Shown here in pieces: positions 55,901 through 63,815 of a stretch of DNA of 64,000 bases. Both the position numbers and the translations under genes were made by a program. Position 1 is the stretch's first letter. Each line of letters opens with the position of its first letter. Source of the DNA: Novipirellula aureliae (lineage in GTDB: Bacteria; Planctomycetota; Planctomycetia; Pirellulales; Pirellulaceae). The DNA is taken from the NCBI RefSeq assembly GCF_007860185.1, contig NZ_SJPY01000013.1, positions 1-64,000 on the forward strand, given 5' to 3'. Under the pieces are notes generated by a model that saw nothing but the letters and a program-made list of their open reading frames with translations, ran no database searches and had not been told where the DNA came from.

Positions 55901-58900
55901 TGAGATGTTCGGTTGACCTTCCAAGATTTTTTGGTGTAGACGTGTCAAAGTTTGCTGCGGTCCGACTTCGACCAATACCGTCGGCTCGTCGCTGACCAGT
56001 CGCTGCACGACCTCCATGTAGCGAATGGGTGACATCAAATGATCTACCAAATTTTGGCGGATGTGGTGTGGGTCCGCGACGTAGGCGGTTGTCACCGCAC
56101 TCAGTGTCGGAACGCGTGGCGGTCGGATGTCGGCGGCGTTAAGCGCTGCAACCAAGGGCCCTGCAGCATCTCGCATCAGCGGCGTATGGAACGGAGAAGG
56201 AACCGGGATAATTTTGCCTTGGAAACCTTGCTGCTTCACCAATTCTAAAAACATCGGCAAGATTTCGGTACGTCCGCCGACAACGGTTTGATTGGGTGCG
56301 TTAACGTTGGCGATGAAGACTTGACCGGCCACTTGCGGCTGAGCCGTCAATGGCTCCACGATACTGGCCGGAGCATTCGTCGCCAGCATCGTGCCTTTGC
56401 TTGTCGTACAAGCATCAATTCCGTTGCAACGTTCGCGTGTAACCGCCAGCACTTGTTCGAACGTCCAGGCCTCGGCGCCTAGCAGCGCTGTGAATTCACC
56501 ATAGCTATGGCCTGCCACCACATCTGGTATAATACCGATTTCGGTCATCGCACTGAGCACAATCGCATCCGCCACGAGAATCGCCAGTTGCGTCGTCCAA
56601 ACGTCGGTGCCAAGCAGCGGGTTCTCTTGCCAAGCCATCTCAGCAAACGTTTGATACCCATGACGCTTGAGCACCCCATCCATGCTCTTCATCGCTACAT
56701 CGGCACACGGCGAAGTCGAAACCAAATCGCGTAGCATTCCGAGATACTGTGAACCCTGGCCGGGGAACAGAAACGCGATACGAGGTTTGGTACTGCTTCG
56801 CTTGCGGAAATAGACCCCTTGTTGATCCATCAAACCGTGCGATGCGGGATTGTCGATCTGATTGATCGCCAACTGAGCTTTCTTCTCAAGTGTTTCCGGC
56901 GAATCGGCAACGATTGCCAAGCGATACTTTTGCTCTGGGTCGAACGGACGATCGGCAAGGGTGAACCATCCCCGAGGGTCGTTCGACAGAAGCCCCAACT
57001 TGGTCTTGAGCTCCGCTAGGTTCACACCGCCACAGCGACACAGTTTCCATGTGGAAGTAGCTGCTTTGGTGGTGGGTACGGATGGCACCGTGTTCGCTGC
57101 AGCGGCAGTCATGGGAGAAGTCGCACGTTGAGGCATGGCGGGTGTGGAAGTATGTGTGGAAGGTTGCAAAGCGGCTGCCGGACGCACTGGCAATTTTGTT
57201 CCGCGTTCTAAAATGACGTTATAAGCCAATTTTTTTACGACGCTGCTAACCATCCCCAAACGCCGACCGTCGGGTGTTTGGTGTTCGATGGCGATTCGTG
57301 TTGGCGTCAACTGCGCGAGTGATGGGGTATCCTCAAAGATCGGCATCGGAGTATTCAATCCTGTGGTCCCAGGCATTTCGCCCGATTCGAGCGACAAGGA
57401 TGCCTTGATCAATGAAGCCATCGCAACACCGCCCGCGTTGTGCCCGAATTGGCTCGACACGGAACCGATTAGCGCCGGCTTTTCACGATTGAGGGTTTGC
57501 GATGCAATGAAGGCAGCGGCTAGCGATTCGTCGGACTCACGCTGCCCCGACCCGACCGATTCCCAGATTGCAATATCATCTGGTTTGACTTTCGCCACTT
57601 CACATGAGCGTGAAATCGCCAACTTCAGCGCGTCACCCCAATCGTCTTGATGAGCCGCGGCAGTGCCGCGAATGATCGAATGAATTTTGTCACCATCGCG
57701 ACGAGCATCTTTAAGACGCTTCAGGATCACAACCGCGACCCCTTCGCCGGGTACAATCCCAGCAAAGTCGCGGTCAAAGGGGGCTCGTGGATTCGAAGAA
57801 GTATCTAACATTCCGCTTGCTGCAAACATCTCGTAAGCGGTCGCACCCATACTTCGCTGTCCGGCACACAGAATCATCATGTCGGTGTCGCCGGCGAGCA
57901 GCATGTCGGAGGCCAAGTTCAATGCGGCCAGCGGCGCAGCGCTGCCACAATCGATCGTGACCGCGCCTCCCATTAAATCCCATGTCTTGGTGATCCGTGA
58001 TGCCAATGAACTGGTACTAAAACTACCGCTCTCGTCGATCAGGGCGGGCCAGTGGCCGAGCAACACCTCAGCGAACTTCTTCTCGACCACCGCGATTTGA
58101 TCTGCGGGGATTTCACGCGCGGCCAGCGAACGCCGAACGATCCGTTGAATCTCAGGAATCCGCAGAGCCAATTGTAGCTGAGAGCTAAAATCACCACCGA
58201 ATTCTGTTCCCATGATTACACCCGTTCGGGTACGATCGAACGGTTTTTCGTTGTAGCCGCTGTCGGTGATCGCTTCGTCCGCCGCAGTCAACAGCATGAA
58301 TTGCAGCGGGTCGGCCTGTTGCACTTGCTTGGGCGGAACCTTGTGTCGCCGCCAATCGTATTCGAAATTCGTGATGAAGCCCCCAAACGTGGTCGGCGTG
58401 TGGTGGGGTTTGAAACCATCGTTCAAAACATAGAGCTCATGCGGCAAGCGTTCCTTGGGGGCCTTGCATTTCGGGTCGGTCCCTTCGTTGAGCATTTTCC
58501 AGAACTCGTGATGATTCAACGCGCCTGGTTCAACACATCCCATGCCGATGATCGCGAGACTCGCCTCGTCGCTTCCGGGAGTCACCGTCGTTGGAATACC
58601 ACTAGCGCCAAGTCGTGGCGCGGATGCTAATGCGAGTTGGGCAGCTTTGGGCACGTACTCATCCACAACGACGTGCATGTTCAGTCCCCCGATTCCGAAA
58701 GCATTCACACCGGCACGGCGTGGCGAACCATCCGCTTGCGTTGGCCACGCCTCGGGCTGTTGGGGGACGTATACCGGCGCCTTCTGCCAATCGATCTTGG
58801 GGTTCAATTCTTGAATGTTAATGGCTGGCGGGATGATTCCGTGTTGCATACAAAGCACCGACTTGATCACGCCTGACATTCCAGCCGCTTCAAGGGTGTG

Positions 58901-60070
58901 ACCAATATTCGCCTTGACGCTTGTCACAGGAATTTTGTGTCCGTCGGCGAATGCTCCCGCTAGGAATTCGCTGATCGAGCTGATCTCGGTGGCATCACCA
59001 AGCTGTGTGGCGGTCGAATGCGCTTCGATATACTGAAGTTTGCTTCGATCCAAACCATTTTCGTATGCGCGTTGCATCGCCTTCAGTTGCCCCTCTTTAC
59101 GAGGCGCCCAAAGACTTTTGCCCTTACCGTCTGAGGCCACTCCCATGCCGGAAATGACCCCTTGAATGTTGTCGCCATCGGCGATCGCTCGTTCGAGCGC
59201 TTTCAGGACCATACAGACGTAACCTTCGCCCATGATCAATCCGTCGGCGCCGACGTCGAACGGACGACTTCCCGTGGAACTCATCGCCTGCGCCGCCGAG
59301 AAGAGCACCAATGAATCGGTTTTACAATCCGAGGCCCCCCCGACAATCGCCATTTCCACTTGGCCGGACTGTATCGCCCGAGCCCCCATCATGATTGCCT
59401 GTAGCGAGGATGCGCATGCTGAGTTAAGTGCCAAGAATGGGCCGGTGAGCCCAAATCCCTTACTGATCGTCCCAGCGATCATATGACCCGAGATACAATG
59501 GGTCTTGTCCGAAACCACAGGCATCCGCGTTTGAACGTCTGCAATCAACTCTTTGATGATCGCGTTTTGCATCGCTGGGGCCAGCGTTTGAAACTCATCC
59601 ACTTCACGCAGAAATTGCGCTGCTTCAACGATCATCGTTCCATACGTGTTGTTCCCGGCCCGTTCACTTCCTTGAGCGTGCCCAATGTAAACCGCGACAT
59701 TTCGAGTTGGTAAGTTGAACGGATCAAAGCCACCGTTTGTCAACGCTTGATGCGCGGTTTGGCACATCAAAAGGTGACAGTGATCCACGGCGTCAACCAG
59801 CTCTTGCGAGATCGGGCAGAGATCGTGACGAAACTCCTTGCTTTTGACAAGGGCGGCAAGCTTGGAGTAGGTCTTGTTACGCACCCCTTTTTTGGGATCG
59901 AAATATAACTCTTGATCCAGAAGCTCAGGAGGTACCTCGGCGATTGCCGAGCGACCTTCGCTGATCAGTTGCCAGTACTCTTGCAGATTCTCTGCTCCAG
60001 GTAACCGGCACCCCATCCCTACGATGGCCAATGGGATTTTCTTCATGCTATTGGGGGAATTAACGGGCAT
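49910..60070 (-). CDS. Iterative type I polyketide/secondary-lipid synthase KS-CLF-AT-ACP-(C45-like)-KR-KR-DH
   Basis: 3386 residues. KS (about 10-470): Cys219 in NSACASSL, HSTATQLGD and NIGHTLEA complete the catalytic triad. KS-like second domain (about 505-960): the active Cys is Ser710 in DCGSAAPL and the first His is Val in WESVGSG, so it looks like a chain-length factor. AT (about 1080-1390): FPGQGSQYLG, Ser1189 in GHSYGEF. Pro-rich linker with PPTTL repeats. Single ACP (about 1560-1640): Ser1605 in LGIDSIKK. Residues about 1755-1960 resemble a C45/Ntn hydrolase. KR1 (about 2045-2520) has TGGARGIT and QTDYGVAN; KR2 (about 2575-3080) has SGGARGIT and MSDYAAAN. DH (about 3100-3380) has His in FLKQHLLRGKPFLPG and Asp in SVLDACV. 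No enoylreductase. The KS/CLF arrangement resembles Pfa/Hgl-type lipid synthases; product unknown. Confidence 0.9.
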   Translation of the reverse strand: MPVNSPNSMKKIPLAIVGMGCRLPGAENLQEYWQLISEGRSAIAEVPPELLDQELYFDPKKGVRNKTYSKLAALVKSKEFRHDLCPISQELVDAVDHCHLLMCQTAHQALTNGGFDPFNLPTRNVAVYIGHAQGSERAGNNTYGTMIVEAAQFLREVDEFQTLAPAMQNAIIKELIADVQTRMPVVSDKTHCISGHMIAGTISKGFGLTGPFLALNSACASSLQAIMMGARAIQSGQVEMAIVGGASDCKTDSLVLFSAAQAMSSTGSRPFDVGADGLIMGEGYVCMVLKALERAIADGDNIQGVISGMGVASDGKGKSLWAPRKEGQLKAMQRAYENGLDRSKLQYIEAHSTATQLGDATEISSISEFLAGAFADGHKIPVTSVKANIGHTLEAAGMSGVIKSVLCMQHGIIPPAINIQELNPKIDWQKAPVYVPQQPEAWPTQADGSPRRAGVNAFGIGGLNMHVVVDEYVPKAAQLALASAPRLGASGIPTTVTPGSDEASLAIIGMGCVEPGALNHHEFWKMLNEGTDPKCKAPKERLPHELYVLNDGFKPHHTPTTFGGFITNFEYDWRRHKVPPKQVQQADPLQFMLLTAADEAITDSGYNEKPFDRTRTGVIMGTEFGGDFSSQLQLALRIPEIQRIVRRSLAAREIPADQIAVVEKKFAEVLLGHWPALIDESGSFSTSSLASRITKTWDLMGGAVTIDCGSAAPLAALNLASDMLLAGDTDMMILCAGQRSMGATAYEMFAASGMLDTSSNPRAPFDRDFAGIVPGEGVAVVILKRLKDARRDGDKIHSIIRGTAAAHQDDWGDALKLAISRSCEVAKVKPDDIAIWESVGSGQRESDESLAAAFIASQTLNREKPALIGSVSSQFGHNAGGVAMASLIKASLSLESGEMPGTTGLNTPMPIFEDTPSLAQLTPTRIAIEHQTPDGRRLGMVSSVVKKLAYNVILERGTKLPVRPAAALQPSTHTSTPAMPQRATSPMTAAAANTVPSVPTTKAATSTWKLCRCGGVNLAELKTKLGLLSNDPRGWFTLADRPFDPEQKYRLAIVADSPETLEKKAQLAINQIDNPASHGLMDQQGVYFRKRSSTKPRIAFLFPGQGSQYLGMLRDLVSTSPCADVAMKSMDGVLKRHGYQTFAEMAWQENPLLGTDVWTTQLAILVADAIVLSAMTEIGIIPDVVAGHSYGEFTALLGAEAWTFEQVLAVTRERCNGIDACTTSKGTMLATNAPASIVEPLTAQPQVAGQVFIANVNAPNQTVVGGRTEILPMFLELVKQQGFQGKIIPVPSPFHTPLMRDAAGPLVAALNAADIRPPRVPTLSAVTTAYVADPHHIRQNLVDHLMSPIRYMEVVQRLVSDEPTVLVEVGPQQTLTRLHQKILEGQPNISVATDHPKRSAQESLLGAKAFLECVGALKPKMSAETQRQTTVRPAASSGAGEIMHFDATELRRAKMRQAATGKKPAAPTPIPPNVERESSVAQTSTPTAVVPPAPVAHPVSVVKPAPVVKPAPVAAPAPVAIRPQPVVAALPPTTLPPTTLPPTTLPPTAPVPPTPVAATPQPNTSGSNTADLEKFMVNFVVEQTGYPPEVVELDADLEADLGIDSIKKAQLFGELQEYFDVETSEDLTLDQFPTLRHIVRFLDQATSETSSQTSPTGTSPLPPPGPPPEMATASNGKEEASLPPSHGLNAYDSVERSGQFQTASNCTLTTSLCGNGFVSGAASVASPSRAAVLRRALRRFADCAEDRMSADRRNVKRIPPGLAPEVLAELQASASEASVPIENIWALAETLASDLSTAEAQAAFATTESPFGDAAHVIAIRLPLSGGIAAAVEPLIDIYHPASGLAYAAARIASLPGSVMGINAKGISVSLASAANGSLSQQLALRMIVPKVLEAATDLQGAVDVLDSHASRGPFTSWVACLQDGRVYRVDCDGTSLSVVSESDANVTSQKKATLANESASHLRFWIQPSNMTFVVDGGSDRRFDTPAQSTFDLKPLLGGVSSNGSLISPRNATTGEPVKLYDPLCRRYRLEPMELPLAADTPEMFTIHGAALILGDNPAAAALETRLRTAGVAVNRITVGSDLDSLLSQLDTLWQSQPIAHLFLMSGRDEALGDLLDPNEFQRRRFHCVTAPYFFAQRWIQLLMASKLHDHGSLVATTSLGGDFGFAGHFDQPEGGAITALMKCLCIEYFYVQSKKNFIVKAIDARADEAPEILAKNICREIASRTEPYEIAYQGDRRYFPYAASETASDEPQTAITKGATWIITGGARGITAACALELAKRYHLKLHLLGSSELPVRNPAWRDLGESERDALKTQVMRQARDAGENAPAKWATVEKSIQIDQALSSYEQENINFVYHSCDVSDFESVQRVVDHIRKTDGRIEGVLHGAGVDRACRFDAKQRESVEATIGSKVDGAYYLMTLLADDPPSHFVGLGSVTGRFGGNGQTDYGVANDWLCKLATWYRRVRPSCNAIGFHFHPWDDVGMAALPEVKLQLRKLGGPVLMPKKEGVLHLVRELHTQTPRTEVLITSSEYRDRYYGTEKPQTKTATSIIEDKPSVSVKPLKPEVDCIAQRWVSVATEKPLTAIPAEGISLPGGALIVGDNAVGQALAQKLHSLGVPASLLSVSDDPDETVARLEAFWSSYPARHLFVATSWDADADKLDDPASCVERTTRGILCPAYVIHRWLGLVQSADEASPPSLVAITRLGGDFGFGEDGMEVPEGGALAGLLKAIYLEGSRRPSDKPLIKAIDFATNENAGTIAAQVVSELASGDTEVEVGYKRNKRCVVRSKQKPSDGLPEHEPRRGGVWVVSGGARGITCASALHLAKRYQLKLHLFGTAPAPEETPPWRSMTPEQLKQYKSTVVRQAAREGRSVNDAWTPIRKDIEIFDSLKVYRDSGIETHYHQCDMGKWREVEQTLEEVRQMSGPIEGILHGAGLTKPVKSNVLDVTVTPRVFGPKSDGTLALMLHTMSDPVKHFIGFGSISGRFGGIGMSDYAAANDLMAKLFKWYRGKRSDCQASVIHWQSWDDTGMAVQHDAAIGAKSTLGMEYMRAAEGVFHLEKEIRLGLPHAEVIVFDGHFEKIFYPHHEQYLASSATSQSKRPLIESIAADTDTSGWTAEVHFDPTRDVFLKQHLLRGKPFLPGVAGLEVLAQAASLAMPNKTLVRLNDVSIINGLLFHDGMTPMQARVSIASTETGVQCTLSTELKNRKGIVVDPKRVCSQASFEFGDASAVINEPYPGEPPMGWSQHDYPDDGLLYHGEALRSMKQCGFDREGGYGLIVAPKLEELAEGRSATGWIYPVSVLDACVVGCGSYCWVLFGGRLEVPHGFDSLTMVRQPLEGETMLLRLHYLGTEGRHSRFNFTLFGEDQTPILQALGYRTILVGGA
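55428..55483. repeat. 15-bp in-frame tandem repeat in synthase linker
   Basis: Four copies (the last partial) of GTTGGGGGCAGGGTC on the plus strand. On the coding strand it encodes repeated Pro-Pro-Thr-Thr-Leu just before the ACP. A second coding repeat (VVKPAPV-type) lies next to it. Such Pro-rich tandem linkers give length variation between strains. Confidence 0.85.
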
Positions 60071-60100
60071 AGTTTTCTCTGCTCGTCCTTGGATCTTGGA

Positions 60101-61594
60101 TCAAGATGGATTGGATTTGGGCAATTGTTGAGCGACGTGGTCGACAAAATCTAAGACGGTGTCGAGCGAATTTCCGGCACCTTGGACGACCAAATTGCCG
60201 ACTCGCAACGCGTCGGCCGCTTTGGTTTCCCCCGACGCTAATCGCCGGAAAGTGTGCGAACTTAGGTACGCGTGTGGCAGTGATTCGTCCGCTCGACCGT
60301 CGAACAATTCTGCCAAATGAGGACCCTGTCGCTGTAACGTCCATTCGCCTCCGCCCGGACCCGAGACCTCCAGTACCGCGCAAAAAGGAGACTCCATCGC
60401 GTAGCCGTTGATCAGTGGGCGATCGGATCGCGCACGTTGCAGCAACTGAGTACCAACATCCAGAGGTGCCGGCACCGGTCGGGAAATGGGCCAGCCAAAA
60501 TTGTTCTCGACAGCAAATTTAGCCAAACGCCACATGACTTCGCCATCGATGACGGGACACGGAATCTCCGGGGCCGCCGCCAATGTGTTCGCTGTGCCGA
60601 ATTCAGGGTCGTCTCGCCAGTACGATTGGTAGGTCTCCATTTGCGTCCGAAAAATATCTTCGAACCCTTCGCTGTCGAGCAAATCGGGACTCGCTTTTTC
60701 TAACGCAGGAATCGAGAGTTTTTGGATCGCATCACTCAACACTGCGGTCATCTCGTTGATCGAGACGCGATTACTTGGCGTCAAATGATAGGTTCGGCCG
60801 TGCAACGACTCGTCCGCCAAAATGTGCGTCATCACCGATGACACCCAGTCGACCGGTACGAAGTTCTTACGCTCCTCGCCAGTCAATCCCAACGCTTGCA
60901 GTAGGAACAAAACGTTCATCTCGGATGCGGGTACCTTCCCGACCAACATGTGAACGACCTTCAGCGGTGTATAGAAACCATGATAGGTCGTTGTGTATCC
61001 CGTTTGTGAATCACCGACAATGATTGCTGGGCGGTGAACCGTTAGCGTATCGATCCCTTCCCAAGTGCGGACAAGCTTTTCCGCTGCAAGCTTGCTTTCT
61101 TCGTAGGGGTTCCCAAGCGATTGGCCAACGTCGACATCGGATTCGAGTATCTTGCCTGTCCGCAGACCACAGACGTAGGCGGTTGATACTTGATGAAACT
61201 TGCGGATACCGACCTTGCGAGCAAACTCAAGTGCGTTTCGAGTACCCTCTAGATTCGAACGCCACGGCTCGTTCGTCTCTTCATCCAATTCAAAGGAAAG
61301 ACTCGCAGCACTGTGAACCAAACTGTGACAGTTCTTACCAACCCATTGCTGTGCTGAATCACTCAATCCCAAGTCCTTTTGGCAAATGTCGCCCTCGAGC
61401 ACGATGGGACGAGGTAGAATGCAACCTAGCCGTGACTCCCAGCCAGCAAGAATACTCTCGACTCGCCCTTTTGCGCTTTCGATTCGGCTTTTGCGAACCA
61501 AGACGGCGATGGGTAAGCCCTGACGCAGGCAATCCCGCATCAAAAAACTGCCCAACAATCCGCTGGCGCCGGTGATTAAGAAATATCGATTCAC
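60101..61594 (-). CDS. Thioester-reductase-like SDR fused to SCP2-like domain
   Basis: 497 residues. N-terminal extended SDR (about 1-375): cofactor motif TGASGLLG at 8-15, VHSAASLSF, STAYVCGLRTG and the active-site YEESK (Tyr164, Lys168). It resembles the NAD(P)H thioester reductases/male-sterility-type domains that release carrier-bound acyl chains as aldehydes or alcohols. C-terminal region (about 385-495) resembles an SCP2-type sterol/lipid-carrier fold (ECTLQRQG-like WTLQRQGPHLAELF, ASGETKAADAL, VQGAGNS). The fusion suggests a reductase that holds a hydrophobic chain. It lies 30 bp upstream of the synthase on the same strand and should be co-transcribed. Start ATG at 61594. Release chemistry is inferred, not shown. 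Confidence 0.82.
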   Translation of the reverse strand: MNRYFLITGASGLLGSFLMRDCLRQGLPIAVLVRKSRIESAKGRVESILAGWESRLGCILPRPIVLEGDICQKDLGLSDSAQQWVGKNCHSLVHSAASLSFELDEETNEPWRSNLEGTRNALEFARKVGIRKFHQVSTAYVCGLRTGKILESDVDVGQSLGNPYEESKLAAEKLVRTWEGIDTLTVHRPAIIVGDSQTGYTTTYHGFYTPLKVVHMLVGKVPASEMNVLFLLQALGLTGEERKNFVPVDWVSSVMTHILADESLHGRTYHLTPSNRVSINEMTAVLSDAIQKLSIPALEKASPDLLDSEGFEDIFRTQMETYQSYWRDDPEFGTANTLAAAPEIPCPVIDGEVMWRLAKFAVENNFGWPISRPVPAPLDVGTQLLQRARSDRPLINGYAMESPFCAVLEVSGPGGGEWTLQRQGPHLAELFDGRADESLPHAYLSSHTFRRLASGETKAADALRVGNLVVQGAGNSLDTVLDFVDHVAQQLPKSNPS

Positions 61595-61845
61595 GTGTTA
61601 GCAGACGGTAGTGTTAATGGGCCAATGTAAAGTACGGAGATCTGCGGTATCTGCGCTCAATGGTTTAGGAAGTTTATTCCGATTACAGGGCTTGGTCAAG
61701 CGGGTTCGCCACCCCCCAAATATAGCAAGGGTGCTTTCCCGTTTCGTGCAGAAATACTCAAACAGGATTTTCCCAAACGTTACTCCGGTGCGTTTTGAAC
61801 CGTGACAAACGACGACGCTCGCTATCCTTTCGACCCAACGATGAG
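61595..61845. other. Divergent promoter region of lipid-synthase locus
   Basis: About 250 bp between the divergent reductase and enoyl-CoA hydratase genes, so it should carry both promoters. I see no operator-like palindrome or clear -35/-10 pair. A TTG at 61795 extends the hydratase frame upstream but is a less likely start than the ATG at 61846. Confidence 0.4.
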
Positions 61846-62793
61846 ATGAAATTCACGCCTAAACCGTTCCTGGACGTCTGTCTCCAATGCGATACTGCTT
61901 GGATTTCTCTCAATCGCCCACCAAACAACGCGATCAATCCGGCCATTGCCCATTCATTAAAGACAATGTTGAGCGACATTGTTCGTGATCAGCGAATCGA
62001 TTCTATTGTGCTATCGGGATCAGGAAAGTGCTTTGCAGCGGGTGCCGATCTCGCATTCTTTGCCAGGCAGGCCGATGCGGAAGACTTCCATCGCATCGAG
62101 CAATTCTCTGCACAATTGCACGCACTATGCAATTTCATTGCTGCCTCGCCCAAACCGATCATTGCTGTGGCCGGCGGTAACACACTTGGCGCGGGACTCG
62201 AATTGGCACTGGCATGCCACCGGATCATCGTCAATCGAACGACAACATTGGGGTTACCCGAAACCGGGCTCGGGATTTGCCCTGGTAGCGGCGGTACCCA
62301 ACGGTTACCTCGTCGGATCGACCCCGGACTTGCAAAATGGATGATTTACAATGGAGCCATGTTGTCCGGAAAGGTTGCCGAGAAGTTGGGGGTTGCCGAT
62401 CATTGCTTGGTGGAGGGTGACTTTGACCTTGGTATTGTGAATCAGGTCGCCAACGTCATTCTACAAAATCGCAAGCGCCCCGCGCCTCCGCAGGAATATC
62501 AAGTACTTGCTCAAGTTTTTTCGCAGTTCAGTGTTGCCGAGTTACTTCAACTTGCGTCCCAAGAGTCGATGCCATCTCCATGGGATGGACGTACGCGCCG
62601 GGCGGTGAAATCGTTGCTGAAACGTCCACGATGTGCGTTACTGCTAGCCGAGCGATTGATCGAAGAGGGGAGTCAATTGCCATTGAACGAGGCGTTGAAA
62701 TTAGAGATTGCTGCTCAAAGAGAAATGTTTGAAAACGCGGACGCCCGTGAAGGACTGAAGGCGGCGTTAGCGTCCCAAAATCCCATTTCGTAA
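61846..62793 (+). CDS. Enoyl-CoA hydratase/isomerase family protein
   Basis: 315 residues from the ATG at 61846 (MKFTPKPFLDV). Crotonase-fold landmarks: oxyanion-hole motifs GKCFAAGADLAFF and AGGNTLGAGLELALACH, and the catalytic-Glu block LPETGLGICPGSGGTQRLPR, which contains the Glu seen in hydratases. A C-terminal region of about 70 residues (from PSPWDGRTRR) is longer than in simple ECHs. These enzymes hydrate or isomerise enoyl thioesters. It is divergent from the synthase operon. It could supply or edit unsaturated chains for the synthase, or belong to ordinary beta-oxidation; the position favours the former. Confidence 0.85.
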   Translation: MKFTPKPFLDVCLQCDTAWISLNRPPNNAINPAIAHSLKTMLSDIVRDQRIDSIVLSGSGKCFAAGADLAFFARQADAEDFHRIEQFSAQLHALCNFIAASPKPIIAVAGGNTLGAGLELALACHRIIVNRTTTLGLPETGLGICPGSGGTQRLPRRIDPGLAKWMIYNGAMLSGKVAEKLGVADHCLVEGDFDLGIVNQVANVILQNRKRPAPPQEYQVLAQVFSQFSVAELLQLASQESMPSPWDGRTRRAVKSLLKRPRCALLLAERLIEEGSQLPLNEALKLEIAAQREMFENADAREGLKAALASQNPIS

Positions 62794-62865
62794 GCGTCGC
62801 CCGATGCGAGGCTGATTCAATAAAATAAGAGGTGAGCTTCGTTCGATCCCTACCATTTCACCATC

Positions 62866-63717
62866 TCACAACCCTGTCGCTGTATCATAAATCGTGAATT
62901 CCTGTTTGGGTCCTCGACCAACTCGGCTAACCGGAATCTCGATGTCATGGTTCCAAACGACCCAAGTTCTCCGCTCGACGGCATCGGCAAGAATTTTTGG
63001 TTTCACCGATCGGGTTTGAAGCGGATACAACTCGTAGGCTGTGTGCCACTGGGGCCGAACATGAGCGGCGGAAGGACAGATGTCTCCAATGAACAGCACC
63101 GAGGATTCCGCGTCTTCAAAGTAGAAGCAAGTGTGACCGCGAGTGTGCCCGCCACTGAGTCGGGCGGTTAAGCCTGGCAACAATTCACCGTCGTGCTGAA
63201 AGACGTCGACTAAACCCGCTTCGGCCAACGGGCCAATGTTTTGAATCGGATAGGCAGCTCGAATCTCGCTGGCTTGCCCCATCGCGTCTTCCCATTCCCA
63301 CTGGTGGACCCAATGCCGTGCGTTTGGGAACGTCGGCACGATCTGGCGATCGGTCGTCCATCGGGTCGCCCCCCCAGCGTGGTCAAAATGCAGATGGCTA
63401 AACAATACATGGGTCACCTCCTCGGGCTTGATACCGAGACTTGCGATTCCTTCGACGATTGGCTCGCGTGGCTCCAAATCATTGACTTTGCGATCCAGCG
63501 GCGAGTATTTCCCTCCGTAGCCGGTGTCGATCAAGACGACGTTTTGACCGTCGCGTGCGACGATGCAATGGGTGTCGACCATGGTGCGATGCAGCGAGTC
63601 CACCGGTGGTGCAACGTTCTGCCAAACCGTCCGAGGTACGATCCCGAATAGGACTCCGCCATCGATTCGAAACCGACCACCACTAATCAGGTCAAGTTGC
63701 CAGTTTCCGATTCGCAT
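62866..63717 (-). CDS. Metallo-beta-lactamase-fold hydrolase
   Basis: 283 residues, no signal peptide. Zinc-binding motif HLHFDHAGG (HxHxDH), then TRGHTCFYF (third His region), an Asp in FIGDICPS and a His in VVWNHD complete the usual ligands of a two-metal site. The family contains lactonases, glyoxalases and thioesterases. Beside an acyl-activating enzyme and a lipid synthase, a thioesterase or ester-hydrolase role is plausible, but the sequence alone does not decide. It lies 98 bp downstream of the ligase gene on the same strand and ends next to the convergent hydratase gene. Start ATG at 63717. Confidence 0.82.
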   Translation of the reverse strand: MRIGNWQLDLISGGRFRIDGGVLFGIVPRTVWQNVAPPVDSLHRTMVDTHCIVARDGQNVVLIDTGYGGKYSPLDRKVNDLEPREPIVEGIASLGIKPEEVTHVLFSHLHFDHAGGATRWTTDRQIVPTFPNARHWVHQWEWEDAMGQASEIRAAYPIQNIGPLAEAGLVDVFQHDGELLPGLTARLSGGHTRGHTCFYFEDAESSVLFIGDICPSAAHVRPQWHTAYELYPLQTRSVKPKILADAVERRTWVVWNHDIEIPVSRVGRGPKQEFTIYDTATGL

Positions 63718-63815
63718 GGTTAAGTTTTCAAGAGAGGAGAACGATGCCGCAATTCGGCCTTGAGTTGTTTAACGTTCTCGGATACGTGTGGATTTGTGTC
63801 GGACCCGAGGCGAAA

